Shown here: positions 58,428-64,000 of the stretch, one piece after another
How the letters are laid out: each line of letters begins with the position of its first letter
Numbering within the stretch: the stretch's first letter is position 1
Assembly (NCBI GenBank): GCA_010094025.1
Contig: ML991847.1
Coordinates: 62,001-126,000, forward strand
DNA length: 64,000 nt
Origin: Viridothelium virens
Taxonomy: Eukaryota; Ascomycota; Dothideomycetes; Trypetheliales; Trypetheliaceae
Reading direction: 5' to 3'
Made by a program: the position numbers and the translations under genes
Notes under the pieces: model-generated
The model's database searches: none
Seen by the model: the letters and a program-made list of their open reading frames with translations, nothing else
Told to the model about the DNA's origin: nothing

Positions 58428-60434
58428 ATGACTGACCCAATGAAGACTCCAGAGAAGAACTTGCAAGTGGAAGAGTCCCAGGAGAAGAATAACGTGGTTA
58501 ATGCCAATGTCAATAACCAAGCCTCGCCCTTTCTTACAGGAGGTCGTCTACGTTCAGCAACAATAGCGTGGGTTTTCCACCGCATAGCCATGACTTGATG
58601 ACTGATGTTGTCCTTCATAGACTATGCCTATGCATCTGGCTAGCAAATCTCGAGGTCACGATTGTGAGCACATCACTGGTGTCCATTACCGATGAGCTGC
58701 GAAGCTTCAGTCGAAGCAGCTGGATCATATTAGCGTACCTTTTAACCTATACGTGTAAGATTCTTAGAGCTAAGGACTGTAGTACTTCACAATTAACACT
58801 TGTAGGTCTTCTGATAATATGGGCTAAATTAAGCGACATCTTCGGTCGCAAGCTCTCAATCGTCTCGTCAATGACATTGTTCACAGTGTTCTCCGTAGGA
58901 TGTGGAGCGGCACAGACTACCACGCAATTGTACGTCTGACACTTGCGAAATGCTCACAGGAGTTCTAACTTTCTTATTCCTAGGATAGTTTGCCGGGCGT
59001 TTCAGGGCATTGGAGGGTCTGGGGCGTATTCTCTCACTGTAGTAATCTTCTTTGAGATGGTACCTAAGGCAAAGTACGCACTTTACACTTCCCTCGTCTC
59101 CACCGTCTTTGCTCTATCACTGCTTCTGGGTCCATTGATTGGAGGTGCAATCAATGACAACACTACATGGCGATGGGTATTCCTGTTAAAGTAGGTTGAT
59201 TGCTTGACCTGGCCACGAAAGTTCCTCGCTCACATGCCAAATTACAGTGCACCAGCAGGCGCCATTGCAATTGGCCTTCTATTGCTCACGATACCAAACA
59301 ATTTTCCTCGTCACAATCAGCCGTCGGAGGAAAATAAGAAGTTTCTACAGCTTTTTGCAAAGTCGTCACTGCAGCGATTGGACCTCTTCGGCACTTTCAT
59401 GCTCCTGGCCGCCTCCATGTTATTTGTTGCAAGTCTCCAGACCGTAGGCATCAATCACTCCTGGTCCTCCGCAACTTTTCTGGCAATGGTAATCATCTCC
59501 TGCGCGTTATGGATCTTCTTCTTCTGCTGGGAGTGCTACATCACTGGAAAGAACGACGTAATCGAGCCTGTGTTCCCTTGGCGGTTCCTGAAGAATAGAA
59601 TATGGATTGGCACACTTGTGTAAGAAACACCTCGAAACTTCCTTGGCATTTCACGTCGTCCATCGTCTGCTCCTACACCAAAAGATAGAAAAGTAACGCT
59701 AACCTAAGAGCAGCCATTCTTTCCTTGCTGGCATCTCTTTCACTGTGCCCGTCGTTGAGATCCCCTTAAGGTTTCAGGCTGTATACGGTACTTCACCACT
59801 TAAAGCTGGTATTAGCCTCTTACCATTCGCCATTTGTACCTCTGTTGGAACTATTTCAGCCGCCATGATGGCATCGAGATTGAAAACTCCGCCTGTGTTC
59901 ATTATGCTTGTGGGAACAGCACTTCAGGTGGTCGGATTTGCACTTCTATCTACGATACCTATCACAGAGAGCATCTGGAAGGGTCAGTATGGCTACGAGG
60001 TCCTGTCGGGCTTGGGTATGGGCGCCAATGCTGGTTTACTGGTTGTCATCACCCCGTATGTGGTTGAGAAGAGAGACCAACGTGAGTACCTTCCATGCGA
60101 TGCAGTCCCACGGCTGATGTCAGAAGCTGTCGCGATGGGGAGTATAGTGCAACTTCGGATGATGGGTGGTGCAATCGGATTGGCTGTTGCGACTTGCATC
60201 TTGAACAGCTACACGCAATCGAACCTGTCGGCTGTATTATCGCCTGATCAACTCCATGCTGTGCTCGAGCAAGCTGGAGCAATACAGTCTCTCCAGCCCG
60301 CTATGCAAGAGACAGTGATCTCTGTATTTGCGAAGGCATTTGCTATTCAATTCAGAGTCCTTATCGGCACGTCAGCTGCACAATATTTAATGATATTGCT
60401 GATGTGGCAGACGAAGCTGCTCAGAGTTGCTTGA
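58428..60434 (+). CDS. MFS multidrug/metabolite exporter (DHA2-like)
   Basis: Seven exons (58428-58567, 58621-58754, 58806-58929, 58984-59190, 59248-59619, 59714-60081, 60124-60434) give 551 residues with about 14 membrane helices. Visible motifs: WLANLEVTIVSTSL in helix 1, IIWAKLSDIFGRKLSIV (motif A, GRK), FQGIGGSGAYSLTVVIF (motif B-like) and LLGPLIGGAINDNTTWRWVF (antiporter motif C region). Later helices include LAMVIISCALWIFFFC and ILSFLAGISFTVP-like sequence. The last intron (60082-60123, 42 nt, GTGAGT ... CAG) has a length divisible by three and no in-frame stop. Skipping it would insert 14 residues, but the spliced form DQQAVAMGSI fits the family better. It probably exported the cluster product from the cell. 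It ends 41 bp from the converging P450. Confidence 0.9.
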
Positions 60435-60475
60435 TTAGAAGACATATAGCTCTATCAATAAGCAACGTTCCAGGA

Positions 60476-62694
60476 TCAACAATCTGCAGTCAATTTAACC
60501 AGCGTAGTGACTCCCTTTGACTTGGCACTCATGGAACCAATTACTGTGTCCCTTGAGACCACATAATCCCTCTCGGGAACAACGTCCACAAGCTCGAAAT
60601 TGAATTCACGGAACACCATTGCAAGGCCAATGTACAGTTCTGCATTTGCTAAGTTGGAGCCGATGCACATTCTTGTACCTTTTCCAAAGGGCACCAAGTA
60701 ACGCTTCAGCTTCTGCGCATCTGGTCCCAGCCACCTCTCGGGCTTGAAGACGGCCGGATCGGGAAAGATGTCGGGATTTTGGTGGATGAGAAGAGGTGTC
60801 ATGGATATGGTAGTTCCGGGCGGGATGACCGTGTTACCGTAGGTAAAAGTCGTGCTGGGGAAAGAGCGGAGCAGACGGTGGGAAGCAGCATGGCTGACGC
60901 GGTGGCCCTCGAGAATGACGGCCGTGAGATATGGGAGCTGCTCGAGATCTTGAAGAGGTGGGAAGTCACTGGGGTCTGGTATTGCCGCTTGGAGTTCCTG
61001 AAAGAGCTTGAGGCGCGTAGTAGGGTTGGCTTCCAGGTGACATGTAGTTGTCGTAAGAACGAGGGCTCTAATGCCATTGGGTTAGGAACCACGTTTGAAA
61101 ATCTGAAATCAGCGAGGGTCGACTTACACAGTCGACGTCCCAGCTCCGATGAGGGTCTGAGCTTCGGCACGAATTCGATTCTTCTTTTTCTCGGCCTGAG
61201 GTAGATCGCTCTCAAGCAAGTCCTTGAGAACGGTAGGATGCTCTGAGTGCTTGTGTGCGACATATTTGCCTACCCTCATATCCTCTACTTGTTCTGATAC
61301 TCTCTACTCGATGGCATCAGTCTTGTTCAAACGAGCTCGAGGACCATGTAAAGACGTATCACAGGCGAGATGCCATGAGTACAGAGCAAAGATTGACTTA
61401 CCTCCATTTCATCCAGGAGCTGTCCGAAACCGGGATTGATCATTTTCGTGAGCCAGCCCTACACCATCCTCTCAGTCAGATGGGTAACATCGAGATGAGA
61501 TACCGATTCCTCACCGGAAATGCATGCAACAAGTAACCCAGCCATCGAAACTGGATAAACTAGATGATCGAAATCAGCAATCGGCAATCCACACATGATC
61601 AGCCCCATATAGGCTCACTATTGGCGTCATATGATGCCCCTCCTCCAACGCATCATTGTATTTCATGTTGAAATCAGGCATCGACACCGAGTCCGTCCTT
61701 CTTGAAAAGCAATACTGATCAATAATATCCCGGGCCACCGCCGAATACGCATACTTCAGATTCACCACTGCTCCATCCCCATATGCCTCCTTCAGTCTAC
61801 CGCACAGCTTCTCAAAGCTTTCGAAGATCCATGGCTGGAGGTCACCGACGGATTTCTTGGAAAAATGCTTGTTCAGCGGCGCGCGTCGGATGCGGTGCAA
61901 TTCGTGTTCGCCTGTACCGAAGGTTGCGGGTACGGGACCGAAACTGTCGGCGGATTTTGGAGGTTTGTCGACTCGGTGCCTAGCGGAGGTATAGATTGTG
62001 TCGTAGTAATCTGGATCGTTGATGTGCAGTTCGGAGGGGTTGATGCGGATAATGGGGCCTGCGGTAGAGAACGTGAGTCAGTATAGAAGGGTGCAAAATA
62101 CTCTGACGAGTTACAACAATTTTTGGAAAAAGATATAGCGCAATTATCACGTTGTATTTGTTGCTGTCCTCTGCGGCGGAGGTAGAAAATTCAGCAGTAT
62201 TGCTACCCCACGCGCGGTATCTCATGGCATTGCGTACAGCGGTTAAAGTTATCAATAGTTCTTGTCCTGTCCAAGACAGATGAACCAAAAGTCCTGGAAC
62301 ATCGCTAGATATTGATCTCCTTTTTTTTCTTCAAGTAGACCCCATCACGAAGCCTTAGATATCCCGGCCAATAACAACAGCAAAGGAAATGGAACAAACC
62401 CTCTAAGATAGACGTACCGTATTGTTCGTGTAGCTCTCCGACTTTCCAACTATATCGCGCCGGCTTCACAATCTCATAGTACGTCTCATACCAGTAGGTG
62501 ACAATAGCAAGTCTCGGGCCAGGCACTTTGGCGAATCGATGGAAGTATAGACGGTGAATAACTAGTCCCACTAGCCAAAGAACCCAGGTTGTGACTCCTA
62601 GGAGACAAAGCGAGAACGTGGAAAGCTCACTCAAGTAAACAAATGGGAACATTTCGGAGGTAAAAGTGTTTCTCTGCTCGTCAATTGCGTGCAT
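60476..62694 (-). CDS. cytochrome P450 monooxygenase, intact
   Basis: Six exons read right to left (62694-62418, 62058-61619, 61559-61515, 61458-61402, 61282-61128, 61067-60476) give 521 residues. An N-terminal membrane anchor (STFSLCLLGVTTWVLWLVGL) precedes the hinge FAKVPGPRLAIVTYWYETYY. Then come GPIIRINPSELHINDPDYYD and HRIRRAPLNKHFSK (helix C region), RAEAQTLIGAGTSTVALVL (helix I), ILEGHRVSH (E-x-x-R), FKPERWLGPDAQ and the heme motif FGKGTRMCIGSNLANAELY with the ligand Cys. The overall pattern resembles the trichodiene oxygenase-like group of fungal P450s, but the substrate is unknown. Two very short exons of 45 and 57 nt follow one another, and the first intron is 359 nt, long for this window. 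It should be ER-bound. Confidence 0.92.
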
Positions 62695-63200
62695 GTGTCA
62701 AGGTCTTGTTGATGGGACTTGGCTCAGCTCTCAAAGCGCAGTTTGATATCTACCAACACCCATGGCTTTATGCACCCCGCAGTTGCTCCATTGCTGTGGA
62801 GACTAGACGGTTTCCGCCGCTCACACATCGAAGCTGTGCAAGTTCTAAAATCTTATTTTTTGGGGAAGACGTCGTATTTTGCGTATATCAGTAGAAAGAC
62901 TATACCTGATACTCTTTCATAAGACAAATCTTAGATTGCTTGTAGTGTCCGGCAGTCCATTGCGTTGCAAGAGGGACTCTGCGGTGAGATTTCCGTATCG
63001 GATTACTCCATAAAGTTTATAATGCACATTTGATACTGTTATCATCGAGGATACTATAGTACATGGCAAGAATGCAGTCAAACCCAGCGAATATCTTTCG
63101 AAAGGTCGGCCAATCGTAGCAGGCTGTTCATTCGGCTTCAGGGACCAGGCATTGCAACATGCTGGCTACCTAGGTATGCAAAAACTTCATCGGGCGATTT
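62695..63200. other. intergenic, no gene seen
   Basis: 506 bp containing the P450 promoter and the 3' region of the last gene. Confidence 0.5.
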
Positions 63201-64000
63201 TCACGCAATGTCTACCTGATCCGTCACTCTGATCGAGTGCAATGGTATATGGTCCGACTCTTCATTGATAGCCTTTGCCCTAGTCGCAGAAGAAGACCAT
63301 TCGTGATCTGCCGGATCAAGGTTCCTGGTCGATCTGCCAATCTCACAAAACCCACCGCTTACTCCACTCTCCGAATCCGGGTTTGATTTCCTCGAAAATG
63401 ATAGGAGCGATCTGAAGGAAGAATGCAGGTCGGCGAGGAACTTCCTACCTTGGAGGAAAGGCGCCATCGAGGGCAGCGATACGGATAAGACTTCAACACC
63501 AGGCTCGACGCATGTCCAGCTTGCGATGCCCGTGTACCCTGAGAGAATGTTAGTGATTTTCTTTTTCTTTTGTTTTTCTATAGCTTGCAGAGAATCATAC
63601 ATGTGATGTCATCAAGTTCTGCCTTCAATATGACGATCAAGCGTATGATTGCAATGATAATAGAAAGTCCACCCAAAAGGAATATGGCTGCCACACCGAT
63701 CTTCTTGGAAACGGACATCTGAAGGCGCCATACTCCCGACATAGGCAGAGCAAGAATGATAAAATCCAAAGCGATATTCGTACTATGGACTCCGACGATG
63801 TAGTTGAGAGGATCCATACATTTCCCCGGAATCTCAACCATCCATTCTTTCTTGACTGGATTGCATTGAAAGGCAGCGACGAAAGCGTTTACAAACAGCC
63901 ACACAATCACCAGTGCGCCCACAATGTTGACTTGCAGGCGAAACGACCGTGTCACAAAAATTCTTCTGTAGAAAAGGAGTATGGAAAGCTTGATGGAGGT
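63201..64000 (-). CDS. rhodopsin-domain integral membrane protein (SAT4-like), C-terminal part; runs off the window
   Basis: Two exons read right to left: the first enters from beyond base 64000 and ends at 63601, the second is 63538-63201. About 245 residues are visible. The first visible residues KLSILLFYRRIFV are a hallmark of SAT4-family proteins, followed by membrane helices VNIVGALVIVWLFVNAFVAA, NIALDFIILALPMSGVWRLQ and IGVAAIFLLGGLSIIIAIIR; AFQCNPVKKEW and GKCMD carry the family's Cys pair. After the 62-nt intron come WYTGIASWTCVEPGVEVLSV and a hydrophilic tail of about 90 residues. This is the second member of the family in the window and is not a close copy of the first. It may be part of the cluster or just its neighbour. 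Confidence 0.88.

Noticed and set aside
1-64000. tRNA genes, rRNA genes and CRISPR arrays
   Set aside because: Looked for T-arm GGTTCGANTCC-like words with matching stems and for regularly spaced repeats; the few GTTCGA words have no cloverleaf around them and no spaced array was seen.

Overview
The window is nuclear DNA of a filamentous ascomycete (Pezizomycotina). The evidence is many short introns of about 42-130 nt with GT-AG ends and CTGAC/CTAAC-like branch sites, fungus-specific families (SAT4/PTH11-type rhodopsin-domain proteins, DUF3533/SNG1-like proteins, a highly reducing polyketide synthase), and fungal forms of housekeeping genes. I cannot place it below that rank with confidence.

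Layout. 1-125 is the very 3' end of what looks like the mitochondrial RNA polymerase gene. 126-5164 is almost gene-free, apart from a weak small-gene call at 424-885. From 5.2 to 42 kb is an ordinary housekeeping block: a triple Cys-rich zinc-module protein, a SAM methyltransferase, deoxyhypusine hydroxylase, the cohesin loader SCC2/Mis4, the cohesion factor DCC1, a hemerythrin-domain protein, a calcineurin-like phosphoesterase, two nucleotidyltransferase-like proteins, a rhodopsin-domain membrane protein with a small barrel-like reading frame right behind it, prolyl-tRNA synthetase, chaperonin subunit CCT1, a Bud3-type RhoGEF and an SNG1-like membrane protein. A GH16 glycoside hydrolase closes this block at 43 kb.

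The right third (43-64 kb) is accessory DNA. A 185-bp foldback element lies at 43.9 kb and two further inverted-repeat elements stand side by side at 57.4-57.9 kb. Between and after them are the pieces of a secondary-metabolite cluster: an aspartate-aminotransferase-like gene, the C-terminal part of a highly reducing polyketide synthase, a cytochrome P450 fragment fused head-to-head to it, an SDR, a decayed GMC oxidoreductase, an intact MFS exporter, an intact P450, and a second rhodopsin-domain gene that runs off the window. The synthase and the GMC gene are broken, so the cluster as it stands should not make its original product, while the transporter, P450, SDR and aminotransferase still read cleanly. 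I treat the synthase as a fossil because such enzymes can make toxins.

The most unusual DNA-level pattern is a repeated base-composition switch. Inside many genes the plus strand changes from strongly C-rich to strongly G-rich across a GC-rich patch, whichever strand the gene is on, and in one case the pattern runs through an intron. The most unusual gene-level pattern is the rhodopsin-domain gene whose stop lies two bases before the next start codon, where a good in-phase intron would fuse the two. All exon boundaries were worked out by eye from splice motifs and reading-frame continuity; none has RNA support here.
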